Assembly: GCF_037113525.1 (NCBI RefSeq)
Contig: NZ_CP146963.1
Coordinates: 372,001-436,000, forward strand
Length of the DNA stretch: 64,000 bases
From: Butyrivibrio fibrisolvens
GTDB lineage: Bacteria; Bacillota; Clostridia; Lachnospirales; Lachnospiraceae
Direction: 5' to 3'
In this document: piece after piece, positions 45,540 through 55,049 of the stretch
Position numbering within the stretch: position 1 is the first letter of the stretch
Layout: every line of letters begins with the position of its first letter
Notes under the pieces: generated by a model
Told to the model about the DNA's origin: nothing
What the model saw: the letters and a program-made list of their open reading frames with translations, nothing else
Database searches by the model: none
Made by a program: the position numbers and the translations under genes

Positions 45540-46428
45540 TACTTTTTTCTATACAATAGGCCAGGGTTTTCGAAACCTTACAAGAAACCGTTGGTATACA
45601 CTTGCATCCATCGCAACTATAGCTGCATGTCTCTTCCTTCTCGGTACGTTCTATTCGATAATTGTTAACTTTTCAAATATTGTAAAGACTGCAGAAGAGG
45701 GAGTTTCTGTAACTGTCTTTTTCCAGGAGGGAGTTACTGAAGAGCAGATACTAGCTTTCCAGGCAGAAATTCAGAACAGAACAGAAGTAAGTAAGGTTGA
45801 ATATATTTCAGCAGAAGCTGCGTGGGAGAGTTTCAAGACTGATTATCTTGGAGAATATGCTGATGGATTTACAGAAAATCCCCTTGAAGACTCTGCTAAC
45901 CTTCAGATCTACATGACGGATGTTTCTCTTCAGCCGTCACTTGTAACTTATCTTGAAAGTCATCAGACACTTGTAAGAGAGGTAAGAAGATCAGAGATCA
46001 CAGCATCTACACTTAGCGGTATCAACAAGCTCATAGCTGTTATTTCAGTTGGTATCATTCTGATTCTTTTGTGTGTATCCGTATTCCTTATCAGCAATAC
46101 GGTAACTATTGGTATATCAGTAAGAAAATCTGAGATCACGATTGCCAAATATATTGGAGCTACAGACTATTTTGTCAGAGCGCCTTTCGTTATAGAGGGT
46201 ATCCTTATTGGTATCATCGGATCTATCATTCCGCTTATTGTTATCTATTATCTTTACAATAAAGTAGTAAGCTATATTAGTACACATTATTCCATACTCA
46301 GTAACTTACTGACATTCTTGCCGGTACAGCATATTTATGAATCACTGGTTCCAATTTCAGTGCTGATCGGAGTTGGAATAGGCTTCTTCGGAAGTGCATT
46401 TACAGTGCGTCGACATCTTGGGGTATAA
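45523..46428 (+). CDS. ftsX: Cell division protein FtsX
   Basis: 301 residues. Four membrane helices (about 24-46, 170-193, 220-243, 271-294) with an extracellular loop (about 50-165) that in this family contacts the hydrolase partner. N-terminus MMRIISTFFYTIGQGFRNLTRNRWYTLASI. Pairs with FtsE; the adjacent coiled-coil M23 protein is the likely partner. Confidence 0.95.
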   Translation: MMRIISTFFYTIGQGFRNLTRNRWYTLASIATIAACLFLLGTFYSIIVNFSNIVKTAEEGVSVTVFFQEGVTEEQILAFQAEIQNRTEVSKVEYISAEAAWESFKTDYLGEYADGFTENPLEDSANLQIYMTDVSLQPSLVTYLESHQTLVREVRRSEITASTLSGINKLIAVISVGIILILLCVSVFLISNTVTIGISVRKSEITIAKYIGATDYFVRAPFVIEGILIGIIGSIIPLIVIYYLYNKVVSYISTHYSILSNLLTFLPVQHIYESLVPISVLIGVGIGFFGSAFTVRRHLGV

Positions 46429-46487
46429 GCATAATATTTTTGTTCCTTAAATATTTTTTTCAGGAACAGATGAATTCATTAATCTGT

Positions 46488-46589
46488 AATAATCCGTTAG
46501 GGTGTGAGTGGTTTAGGTCTTTGTGATCATGTGGTGATTCAAACAGCATATTGGCACAAAGACTCATTAACGTCCTTAGACGGATTATT
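46488..46589 (+). promoter_or_regulatory. Nested-hairpin leader ahead of the EnvC-like gene
   Basis: AATAATCCGT (46488-46497) pairs with ACGGATTATT (46580-46589). Inside, GTCTTTGTG (46517-46525) pairs with CACAAAGAC (46555-46563). The outer arm ends 20 bases before the TTG start. It may be a terminator-like or regulatory leader; only TT follows. Confidence 0.55.
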
Positions 46590-46610
46590 TTGCTTTTGGG
46601 GGAATTTGAC

Positions 46611-47855
46611 TTGAAAAAGAAACGACTTTTTTTTAATATAGGTACTTTTCGCAAGTTAATGGCACTCATATTGATGGTGACTTTCTGTATTACATTTTCA
46701 GCAGATAAATTCACCATAAAAAGCTATGCAGAAGTCACAGAAGAAAGTATTAAAGAAAAAGAAAACCAGATAAACGATGCAAAAAAAGAGCGTGACAAGA
46801 TGAAGTCATCGCTTACAGATATTGAGGAAGTTAAGAAGGAACTGGAAAAAGATAAAAGTGATCTGAATGCTTATATTTCCGAGCTGGATGCTTCTCTTTC
46901 TGCTATGCAGGCCAATATTGATGAGCTTGAACAGCAGATATCTGATAAAGAAACTGAGATTGAAGAAACCAAGGCTGAACTTGAAGCTGCCAAAGAAATA
47001 CAGCAACAGCAGTATGAGTCCATGAAGGAAAGGATAAGGTTCATGTATGAAAGAGGTGATACCTACCTTCTGGAACTTCTTATCCAATCAGACAGTTATG
47101 GAGATATGCTTAATAAAGCTGAGTATATTACTGAGCTTTCCGCATATGATAACAAGAAACTTCAGGAATATATCCTTACAACGCAGCTTATAGCTCTTAC
47201 ACAACAGGCTCTTGAAGAAGAGCAGGCGACCCTTGAAGAAGCCAAGGCAGATATAGAAGCTGAGCAGGCAAGTATGGAAGCGCTTCTTGCAGAAAAGCAG
47301 ACACAGCTTTCTGCAGTAAATGCCGATATATCCGACAAGGAAGCTGCTATTAAAGAGTATGAAGCTCAGATAGCAGAAGAAAATGAAACAATTGCTGCTT
47401 TGGAAAAAGCAGTTGAAGCTGATAAAGCAAAACTTGCAGATCAAAATAAAAGGTCGTATGATGGCGGTATGTTTACATGGCCTTGTCCTGCTTATACCAG
47501 AATTTCAGATGATTTTGGTATGAGAATGCATCCTACTCTTGGTATAGAGAAGATGCATAACGGTATCGACCTTGCAGCGCCTACAGGCTCCAGTATTCTG
47601 GCTGCATATGCAGGAACGGTTGTAGCAGCATCGTATTCAAGCACCATGGGCAACTATATTATGATAGACCATGGTGATGGACTCTATACAATCTACATGC
47701 ATGCATCAGCATTGTATGTTTCTGCAGGTCAGGAAGTTACTGCCGGCCAGAATATAGCAGCTGTTGGATCTACAGGAAGATCAACAGGACCACACCTTCA
47801 TTTTGGTGTACGCCTTAACGGGTCATATGTTAGCCCGTGGAATTACCTCAAATAA
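46611..47855 (+). CDS. envC: Murein hydrolase activator/peptidase, EnvC-PcsB type
   Basis: About 414 residues. Start TTG at 46611, with TGGGGGAA seven bases ahead; this puts a proper signal peptide (LMALILMVTFCITF, cut near SYA) at the N-terminus. A long coiled coil (about 45-280: EKENQINDAKKERDKMK, LEQQISDKETEIEETKAEL) leads to an M23 zinc peptidase domain (MHNGIDLAAPTG, IMIDHGDGLYTIYMHASAL, HLHFGVRL) with the metal ligands intact. It follows ftsEX, the arrangement of a FtsX-driven wall hydrolase. Confidence 0.9.
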   Translation: MKKKRLFFNIGTFRKLMALILMVTFCITFSADKFTIKSYAEVTEESIKEKENQINDAKKERDKMKSSLTDIEEVKKELEKDKSDLNAYISELDASLSAMQANIDELEQQISDKETEIEETKAELEAAKEIQQQQYESMKERIRFMYERGDTYLLELLIQSDSYGDMLNKAEYITELSAYDNKKLQEYILTTQLIALTQQALEEEQATLEEAKADIEAEQASMEALLAEKQTQLSAVNADISDKEAAIKEYEAQIAEENETIAALEKAVEADKAKLADQNKRSYDGGMFTWPCPAYTRISDDFGMRMHPTLGIEKMHNGIDLAAPTGSSILAAYAGTVVAASYSSTMGNYIMIDHGDGLYTIYMHASALYVSAGQEVTAGQNIAAVGSTGRSTGPHLHFGVRLNGSYVSPWNYLK

Positions 47856-47912
47856 GTGATTCCCCTGCTTTGGCATATAAAGAAAATAAGCAAAAGTATA
47901 GAAAGGTTTTTA

Positions 47913-49265
47913 TTGGAAATGGATAATGAGAATGAAATGATCAATCAAATGGTCAATGAAAATCCTCCAGAACCAGGAAAAAAATTTAATTGGGGTACAT
48001 TTTTCCTTGGAGTAGTTGCAGGAGCATTCTTAAGTACTGTCGTATTTTCTGTAAGCTTCGCACTGGTAAAACATGAATCGGCACCATATACGGTCACAAC
48101 TACTAAAGTTGATAATAATGACAGTAAAAGTGCAAAAGAAGACGATACAGAAGAACAGGACGAAGATAGTAAAACTGATGAGTATGAGTCTGTAGTTAAT
48201 GATGAAACAATGGCTAAGCTTCAGCTCCTTGAACAGACTATCGATGAGTATTATATTGATTCTGAAAATGTTTCAACCAAGACTCTTACAGATGGTATGT
48301 ATGAAGGCATGCTTGATAGCCTTGGAGATGTATACTCTGTTTACTATACCGAGGAAGAGCTTACCGCTCTTATGGAAGATACAAATGGTATCTACTATGG
48401 AATCGGTGCTTATATAAGTACAGATGATACAACAGGACTTCCTGTCATTGCCGGCGTTATGGATGGTTCACCTGCTCAGGAGGCTGGACTTAAAGAAGGC
48501 GATGTATGCTATAAAGTTGATGGCAAGCTCACAGAATCAATGACGCTTGAAGAGTTCATTCGTAATGTTAAGGGTGAGGAACATACAAAAGTTCTTTTGA
48601 CAATAGTAAGAGAAGGCGAATCCGATTATCTTGAAATTGAAGTTGAACGTCGCCAGATCCAGACACCTACAGTTAAATATGAAATGAAAGAAGGTAATAT
48701 CGGATACATCCAGATTACCGAGTTTGATACAGTAACAAGTGATCAGTTTACAGAAGCTCTTGTAACACTTAAGGGGCAGGGAATGAAAGGTCTTGTGATA
48801 GACCTTAGATCTAACCCCGGTGGAAACCTTGATACAGTATGTGAGATAGCAAGCCAGCTTCTTCCTAAGGGAACAATAGTTTATACAGTTGATAAAGATG
48901 GCAATAGAGTTGATTATAACTGTGATGGAAAAAATGAGTTCGATATGCCGATGGTAGTACTTGTTAACGGATATTCTGCAAGTGCTTCAGAAATCCTTGC
49001 AGGAGCTATCAAGGATTATGAAATGGGAACCCTGGTTGGTACTACAACTTATGGTAAAGGAATCGTTCAGAGGATCATTCCTTTTAGTGATGGAACAGCA
49101 GTTAAGCTCACAGTAAGTAAGTATTACACACCAAATGGCATCAACATTCATGGAACAGGTATTGATCCTGATGTTGAGATCGAATACGATCCGGAAGCAG
49201 CGGAGAATGGAGTTGACAATCAGCTTGATAAGGCACTTGAAATCATTGCTGAAGAAATAGGCTGA
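47913..49265 (+). CDS. ctpA: Carboxy-terminal processing protease (S41)
   Basis: About 450 residues. The start TTG at 47913 is preferred because GAAAGG lies six bases ahead; the frame opens further up, immediately after the envC stop. One N-terminal membrane helix (about 34-55) follows a Asn/Glu-rich cytoplasmic part. Then come a PDZ domain (GAYISTDDTTGLPVIAGVMDGSPAQEAGLKEGD) and the protease core VLVNGYSASASEIL (Ser) with TTYGKGIVQ (Lys). Cleaves protein C-termini outside the membrane. Grouped with ftsEX-envC, it may control hydrolase activity. Confidence 0.94.
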   Translation: MEMDNENEMINQMVNENPPEPGKKFNWGTFFLGVVAGAFLSTVVFSVSFALVKHESAPYTVTTTKVDNNDSKSAKEDDTEEQDEDSKTDEYESVVNDETMAKLQLLEQTIDEYYIDSENVSTKTLTDGMYEGMLDSLGDVYSVYYTEEELTALMEDTNGIYYGIGAYISTDDTTGLPVIAGVMDGSPAQEAGLKEGDVCYKVDGKLTESMTLEEFIRNVKGEEHTKVLLTIVREGESDYLEIEVERRQIQTPTVKYEMKEGNIGYIQITEFDTVTSDQFTEALVTLKGQGMKGLVIDLRSNPGGNLDTVCEIASQLLPKGTIVYTVDKDGNRVDYNCDGKNEFDMPMVVLVNGYSASASEILAGAIKDYEMGTLVGTTTYGKGIVQRIIPFSDGTAVKLTVSKYYTPNGINIHGTGIDPDVEIEYDPEAAENGVDNQLDKALEIIAEEIG

Positions 49266-49308
49266 TAAAAAGGTTGATGAAAAATCATGAGATAATACTA
49301 TAAATAAA

Positions 49309-49347
49309 AAAGCGTCATATGAGGCGATAAACCTGATATGACGCTTT
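49309..49347. terminator. Bidirectional terminator between ctpA and uvrB
   Basis: AAAGCGTCATAT/ATATGACGCTTT, 12 bp, loop 15 bases, with T-rich tails on both sides. Serves the converging ctpA and uvrB genes. Confidence 0.85.
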
Positions 49348-49408
49348 ATTTTGCTAATTTTGCTTTGCTTCGCTTTATTTGTAGTGCGCCCGGAAGGAGT
49401 GCATTATA

Positions 49409-51403
49409 TCAGTTTCCACCTGTGATCTCATTAAGATGAGCTTTAAGAGAGATCATCTGGTCACGAAGAGCGGCAGCAGTCTCGAAATCGAGTTCTGCAG
49501 CTGCTTTTTTCATCTTCTTCTGAACCTTGCCGATAAGCTTTTCAAGCTCATCTCTGCTCATGGATTCAGGATCTTTTTCAAACTTGACTTCTTCCTTAGT
49601 GATCTCTTTGGTTATTGCGATAAGATCACGGACAGCCTTCTTGATAGTCTGAGGAGTAATACCGTGTTCTTCATTATATTTCATCTGTATCTCACGGCGT
49701 CTGTTGGTCTCGTCTATGGCATTTTGCATTGACTCAGTCATGGTGTCGGCGTACATGATTACATGGCCTTCTGAGTTTCTTGCGGCACGTCCTATGGTCT
49801 GTACAAGAGATGTTTCTGACCTGAGGAAACCTTCTTTATCTGCGTCAAGGATAGCAACAAGAGTTATCTCAGGAATATCCAGACCTTCTCGAAGCAGGTT
49901 GATTCCGACTAGAACGTCAAATACATCAAGGCGCATATCTCTAATGATCTCAGCACGCTCTAGGGTGTCTATATCAGAGTGCAGATATTTGACCCTTACT
50001 CCGTTTTCTGCAAGATATTCTGTAAGATCCTCAGCCATACGCTTGGTAAGAGTAGTAACAAGTACCTTATTTTTTTTATCAGTCTCTTTCCTTATCTCGG
50101 ACAAAAGATCATCAATCTGGCCTTCTGTAGGTCTTACGTCAACTTCAGGATCAAGAAGACCAGTTGGTCTTATTACCTGTTCTGCACGAAGAAGCTCATG
50201 CTCCTGTTCGTATTTACCTGGAGTAGCTGAGCAAAAGAGCATCTGGTCGATGTGCTCTTCGAATTCCTCAAAATTTAGAGGCCTGTTATCAAGAGCAGAA
50301 GGAAGTCTGAAACCATAGTTTACAAGGGTTTCTTTTCGGCTCCTGTCACCATGATACATGGCACCAATCTGTGGAATCGACATGTGAGATTCGTCCACGA
50401 TTATTAGGAAATCTCTTGGGAAGAATTCCATGAGAGTAAGAGGCGGTTCTCCCGGAGCCATGAAATTAAGGTGTCTTGAATAGTTCTCGATACCAGAACA
50501 AAAGCCTGTTTCCCTCATCATCTCTACATCGAAGTTGGTTCTTTCTGCAATACGCTGAGCCTCTATAAGTTTGTCTTCTCCCTTGAAAAAGCGAACCTGA
50601 TCTTCAAGCTCTTTTTCTATATTTTCACAAGCTCTGTTGATCTTCTCCTGAGGAACAACATAATGAGAAGCAGGAAAGATCATGACATGTTCAAGCTCAT
50701 GGATCACCTTGCCTGAGAGAGGCTCTACCTCACATATTCTGTCTATCTCATCTCCGAAGAATTCAATTCTTATAAGATAGTCGTCAGCGTTAGCAGGGAA
50801 TACCTCTACGACGTCACCATGTACGCGGAAGTTACAACGGGACAGATCCATGTCATTGCGCTGATACTGGATAGATACAAGGTCTTTGATGACTTCGTCC
50901 CTGTCTTTAGTCATTCCGGGGCGAAGAGATATGGACATTCCCTTGAATTCATCAGGGCTACCTAGACCATATATACATGAAACTGATGCTACAACGATAA
51001 CGTCATTGCGCTCTGCAAGAGAAGCTGTCGCGGAAAGTCGAAGCTTATCGATCTCATCATTTATGGAAGAATCCTTGGCAATATAAGTATCAGTCTGAGG
51101 AACATAGGCTTCAGGCTGGTAATAATCATAATATGAGACAAAATATTCTACGGCGTTCTCCGGGAAGAACTCTTTCATTTCGCCATATAACTGGCCGGCA
51201 AGAGTCTTGTTGTGGGAGATTATAAGGGTTGGCTTATTTAAGGCGGCGATGATATTGGCCATGGTAAAAGTCTTACCTGAACCAGTGACGCCAAGAAGGG
51301 TCTCGAACTGGTTGCCTTCCTTAAAACCTTTTACAAGTTTTTCTATAGCCTGAGGCTGGTCGCCCGTTGGCTTAAAATCACTAACAAGTTTAAATTTATC
51401 CAT
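49409..51403 (-). CDS. uvrB: Excinuclease ABC subunit B
   Basis: 664 residues. Walker A GVTGSGKTFTMANI. Beta-hairpin block YYDYYQPEAYVPQTDTYIAK, helicase motifs VDESHMSIPQ and QTIGRAARN, and the C-terminal UVR motif (RDELEKLIGKVQKKMKKAAAELDFETAAALRDQM). The frame opens at 51415, but GAGG six bases before the ATG at 51403 (MDKFKLVSDF) decides the start, as for the kinase at 24954. It diverges from uvrA; both belong to nucleotide excision repair. Confidence 0.97.
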   Translation of the reverse strand: MDKFKLVSDFKPTGDQPQAIEKLVKGFKEGNQFETLLGVTGSGKTFTMANIIAALNKPTLIISHNKTLAGQLYGEMKEFFPENAVEYFVSYYDYYQPEAYVPQTDTYIAKDSSINDEIDKLRLSATASLAERNDVIVVASVSCIYGLGSPDEFKGMSISLRPGMTKDRDEVIKDLVSIQYQRNDMDLSRCNFRVHGDVVEVFPANADDYLIRIEFFGDEIDRICEVEPLSGKVIHELEHVMIFPASHYVVPQEKINRACENIEKELEDQVRFFKGEDKLIEAQRIAERTNFDVEMMRETGFCSGIENYSRHLNFMAPGEPPLTLMEFFPRDFLIIVDESHMSIPQIGAMYHGDRSRKETLVNYGFRLPSALDNRPLNFEEFEEHIDQMLFCSATPGKYEQEHELLRAEQVIRPTGLLDPEVDVRPTEGQIDDLLSEIRKETDKKNKVLVTTLTKRMAEDLTEYLAENGVRVKYLHSDIDTLERAEIIRDMRLDVFDVLVGINLLREGLDIPEITLVAILDADKEGFLRSETSLVQTIGRAARNSEGHVIMYADTMTESMQNAIDETNRRREIQMKYNEEHGITPQTIKKAVRDLIAITKEITKEEVKFEKDPESMSRDELEKLIGKVQKKMKKAAAELDFETAAALRDQMISLKAHLNEITGGN

Positions 51404-51616
51404 AGATAACCTCATGTCATGAGCGCTGTCTGCGCGTGCTATGTATATATTTTAGCAGAATTATTACTTATGGCAAATGATGAAAATGATATATAATAAC
51501 TATGGACTCTGTGGCTATAAGAAGCTTTATGAGCGAGTAGATGTCTTATTTGTGAGTCTTATAGCAGAAAAAGAGTTATTTTGATAACAAAAATGATTTT
51601 AGTATTTGAAATGCTA

Positions 51617-51625
51617 TGGTATAAT
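51617..51625 (+). promoter_or_regulatory. Extended -10 promoter ahead of uvrA
   Basis: TGGTATAAT, an extended -10 with a weak -35 (TTTTAG). Transcripts from here pass through the family A palindrome before uvrA. No SOS (LexA) box was recognised by eye in this 395-base gap. Confidence 0.5.
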
Positions 51626-51697
51626 GTTTTCACATCATAAGATTTGATGCAATCAATTGAAAATTTGCACATATTAAACATCACTAAAACCTTGATG

Positions 51698-51770
51698 ATT
51701 CCTGGGGATGGGAGTTAATAAATGATTTTCATGACCAGAAAATCATTTATTAACTCTCATCCCCAGGAAT
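51698..51770. repeat. Palindromic element upstream of uvrA (family A, copy 2)
   Basis: 33-base arms (51698-51730, 51738-51770) around a seven-base loop, pairing throughout with one G-U. The arms share ATTCCTG-GGATGG-AGTTAATAAATGATTTTC with the outer arms at 11669-11943. It ends 28 bases before the uvrA ATG. Copy 1 ends 39 bases before the dnaX ATG. Nothing else is seen in the gap apart from the promoter and, at the uvrB end, the diverged family C end. Confidence 0.82.
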
Positions 51771-51798
51771 CCGCGAGAAGTTAGAAACGAGGACAGTT

Positions 51799-54723
51799 AT
51801 GTCAGCTAAAAAGATAAATACTCAGACAACCCCTGAAAGTAATGCACATATGACAAAAGTGAATACAACAGGTAAGAAGCCGCTTCCTGTTGATATTCAT
51901 GATTATATTAGAGTGCGTCATGCTAATGAGCATAATCTTAAGGGTGTGGATGTAAATATTCCGAGGGGAACGCTTACTGTATTTACCGGGCTTTCAGGGT
52001 CGGGTAAGTCTTCGCTTGCGTTTGATACTATTTTTGCAGAAGGACAGCGTAGGTATATGGAGTCGCTTTCTTCTTATGCAAGGATGTTCCTTGGACAGAT
52101 GGATAAGCCGGATGTTGAGAAGATAGAGGGGCTTTCGCCTACTATTTCAATTGATCAGAAGTCTACTAACAGAAACCCTCGTTCTACAGTGGGTACTGTT
52201 ACAGAGATCTACGATTACTTCAGACTTCTTTATGCAAGGATCGGTATTCCGCATTGCCCGAATTGTGGAAGGGAGATCAGGCGCCAGAGTGTTGATGAGA
52301 TGGCGGATCAGATATTGTCACTTCCTGTTGGAAGCAAGATACAGATTCTTTCTCCTGTTGTAAGAGGCAGAAAGGGTATGCATGAGAAGGTTATCGAGAG
52401 AGCCAAGAAGGGCGGCTATGTCCGTATCAGGATAGATGGCAATCAGTATGACCTTTCGGAAGATATCAGTCTTGATAAGAATATTAAGCACAATATTGAG
52501 ATAATCGTAGACAGACTTGTTGTCAAAGAAGATCCTCAGAGTATCAGGGGAAGGCTTACAGATTCTATAGAGACAGCGCTTTCTCTGGCAGAAGGTCTTC
52601 TTGTTGTAGATGTTATAGGGGATAAAGAGATCAACTTTTCCCAGAACTTTGCATGCCCTGATTGCGGAATATCTATTCCGGAGATCGAGCCAAGGAGCTT
52701 TTCTTTCAATAATCCTTATGGCGCATGTCCGCAGTGCTCAGGTCTTGGATACAAGATGGAGTTTGATGAGGATCTGATGATCCCGGATAAGACTCTTTCG
52801 ATCAATGAGGGAGCGATCCAGGTAATGGGCTGGCAGTCCTGTAACAAAGAGGGAAGCTTTGCCAATGCTACGCTTAAAGCTCTTGCCAAGGCATATGGAT
52901 TTGATCTTGATACTCCTTTTGAAAAGTATCCGCAGAAGATCCATGATGTTCTTATATATGGCGCTGATAAGACCGTCAACGTTCACTATAAGGGCCAGCG
53001 CGGTGAAGGTACATATCCTATCATGTTCGACGGCCTTATCAAAAATGTCGAGCAGCGCTACAGAGAGACAGCTTCAGAGACTGCCAAGGCTGAATACGAA
53101 GAGTTCATGACATTTACTCCATGTACAGCCTGCAATGGTCAGAGGCTCCGCCCTGAGTCACTTGCAGTAACTGTTGATGGCAGAAATATTTATGAGATTA
53201 CTTCGATCTCTATAGAGGAACTTCACAAGTATTTACAGAACCTGACACTTACTAAGCAGCAGGAGCTTATCGGAGCACAGCTGTTAAAAGAGATAAGGGC
53301 AAGGGTTGGATTCCTTGTGGATGTAGGTCTTGAGTACCTTTCACTTTCAAGAGCTACGGGAACATTGTCAGGTGGAGAAGCTCAGCGTATAAGACTTGCA
53401 ACACAGATCGGTTCGGGCCTTTGCGGAGTCTGCTATATACTGGATGAGCCTAGTATAGGTCTTCATCAGAGGGATAATGATAAGCTTCTTAATACTCTCA
53501 AAAATCTTCGCGATCTTGGCAATACACTCATCGTTGTAGAGCACGATGAAGATACTATGAGAGAAGCTGATTATATCGTAGACGTAGGCCCCGGAGCAGG
53601 CGCTCATGGCGGAACTATTGTGGCAACAGGTACAGCAGAAGATATAATGGCTAATCCTGATTCCATAACAGGTCAGTATCTTTCTGGTAAAAAGTCTATT
53701 CCGGTACCTGCGCAGCGCAGAAAGCCTACAGGCTGGCTTACAGTCAAAGGAGCAAGAGAACACAATCTCAAGGATATTGATGTAAGATTTCCTCTTGGAG
53801 TACTTGCCGTAGTAACAGGTGTTTCCGGTTCAGGCAAGAGCTCACTTGTAAATGAGATAATGTACAAGCATCTTGCAAAGAGCCTTAACAGGGCCAGATG
53901 CATACCGGGAGATCACAGGGGCATAGATGGTCTTGAACTTCTGGATAAGGTAATAGATATAGATCAGTCACCTATTGGACGTACACCTCGTTCCAATCCG
54001 GCTACTTACACAGGCGTTTTTGATCTCATCAGGGATCTTTTTGCAGGTACACCTGATGCCAAAGCCAAGGGTTATGCCAAGGGCAGATTTTCTTTTAACG
54101 TAAAAGGAGGAAGATGCGAAGCCTGCTCAGGTGATGGTATCGTTAAGATCGAGATGCACTTTTTGCCTGATGTATATGTGCCTTGTGAAGTCTGCGGCGG
54201 TAAACGTTATAACAGAGAGACTCTGGAAGTCAGATATAAGGGAAAAAATATATACGACGTTCTTGATATGACAGTGGAAGAAGCACTGGAATTCTTTAAG
54301 AACGTTCCCAAGATACATAAAAAGATCCAGACTCTTTACGATGTAGGTCTTGGATATGTTAAGCTGGGCCAGCCTTCAACAGAGCTTTCCGGTGGTGAAG
54401 CACAGCGTATCAAGCTTGCTACAGAGCTTTCAAGAACAAGTACAGGTAAGACCATCTACATTCTTGACGAGCCTACAACAGGTCTTCACTTTGCGGATGT
54501 TGCAAAGCTTGTTGATATATTGCAAAAGCTTGTTGCTCAGGGTAATTCGGTAGTAGTAATAGAGCATAACCTCGATGTTATCAAGACAGCCGATTACATA
54601 ATAGATCTTGGACCTGAAGGTGGTGCAAAGGGCGGAACGGTCGTTGCCAAGGGTACACCTGAACAGGTTGCCAAGGTAAAAGAATCTTATACTGGTCATT
54701 ACGTGGCTAAAATGCTCAAATAA
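51799..54723 (+). CDS. uvrA: Excinuclease ABC subunit A
   Basis: 974 residues. Two ABC ATPase halves: GLSGSGKSSLAFDTIFAEGQRRYMESLSSY, then GVSGSGKSSLVNEIMYKH, with signatures LSGGEAQRIRLATQIGS and LSGGEAQRIKLATELS. Zinc fingers CPNCG, CPDCG and CEVCGG. DNA-damage recognition in excision repair. N-terminal ~25 residues (Thr/Lys/Asn-rich) are an unusual leader before the family start HDYIRVRHANEHNLKG. GAGGA is spaced for the ATG at 51799. Confidence 0.97.
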   Translation: MSAKKINTQTTPESNAHMTKVNTTGKKPLPVDIHDYIRVRHANEHNLKGVDVNIPRGTLTVFTGLSGSGKSSLAFDTIFAEGQRRYMESLSSYARMFLGQMDKPDVEKIEGLSPTISIDQKSTNRNPRSTVGTVTEIYDYFRLLYARIGIPHCPNCGREIRRQSVDEMADQILSLPVGSKIQILSPVVRGRKGMHEKVIERAKKGGYVRIRIDGNQYDLSEDISLDKNIKHNIEIIVDRLVVKEDPQSIRGRLTDSIETALSLAEGLLVVDVIGDKEINFSQNFACPDCGISIPEIEPRSFSFNNPYGACPQCSGLGYKMEFDEDLMIPDKTLSINEGAIQVMGWQSCNKEGSFANATLKALAKAYGFDLDTPFEKYPQKIHDVLIYGADKTVNVHYKGQRGEGTYPIMFDGLIKNVEQRYRETASETAKAEYEEFMTFTPCTACNGQRLRPESLAVTVDGRNIYEITSISIEELHKYLQNLTLTKQQELIGAQLLKEIRARVGFLVDVGLEYLSLSRATGTLSGGEAQRIRLATQIGSGLCGVCYILDEPSIGLHQRDNDKLLNTLKNLRDLGNTLIVVEHDEDTMREADYIVDVGPGAGAHGGTIVATGTAEDIMANPDSITGQYLSGKKSIPVPAQRRKPTGWLTVKGAREHNLKDIDVRFPLGVLAVVTGVSGSGKSSLVNEIMYKHLAKSLNRARCIPGDHRGIDGLELLDKVIDIDQSPIGRTPRSNPATYTGVFDLIRDLFAGTPDAKAKGYAKGRFSFNVKGGRCEACSGDGIVKIEMHFLPDVYVPCEVCGGKRYNRETLEVRYKGKNIYDVLDMTVEEALEFFKNVPKIHKKIQTLYDVGLGYVKLGQPSTELSGGEAQRIKLATELSRTSTGKTIYILDEPTTGLHFADVAKLVDILQKLVAQGNSVVVIEHNLDVIKTADYIIDLGPEGGAKGGTVVAKGTPEQVAKVKESYTGHYVAKMLK

Positions 54724-54743
54724 AGTATCAGGGTTAATAGATA

Positions 54744-54836
54744 GCGCAATTGTTCCGATATATAGGACGTAGAATAGTGTGATACTACAAAAATGTAATC
54801 ACGTTAACTACATAAACTGTATATCGGAAAATGCGC
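54744..54836. repeat. Inverted repeat between uvrA and mreB
   Basis: GCGCA..TTCCGATATA (54744-54762) is complementary to TATATCGGAA..TGCGC (54820-54836), with a two-base bulge. About 57 bases are enclosed. No U-run follows, so it is not a typical terminator. The rest of this 326-base gap holds only the promoter below. Confidence 0.55.
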
Positions 54837-54926
54837 ATGGATGCGGGAGTACAGATAAAAAGGAACTTAGAAGGATTTGTAATAAGTTTCTCTGTGCTGC
54901 CGCTATAATTTTTTTCAATTAGCCTG

Positions 54927-54955
54927 TTTTCAAATTAAGTCTGTTAGTTTATAAT
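54927..54955 (+). promoter_or_regulatory. Probable promoter of mreB
   Basis: TTTTCA, 17 bases, TATAAT (54950-54955). About 95 bases of leader follow before the ATG. Confidence 0.55.
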
Positions 54956-55049
54956 ACTTTGTGAATTATACGCTTTATAGTTTACAAAGATGACAACTCG
55001 CACAAGCGATAACAATAACAGACTTACAACAAATTGAAAGGACTTATCC

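Noticed and set aside
49704..50318. 204-codon plus-strand frame opposite uvrB
   Set aside because: Ser/Arg-rich shadow of a conserved gene, with no start context.
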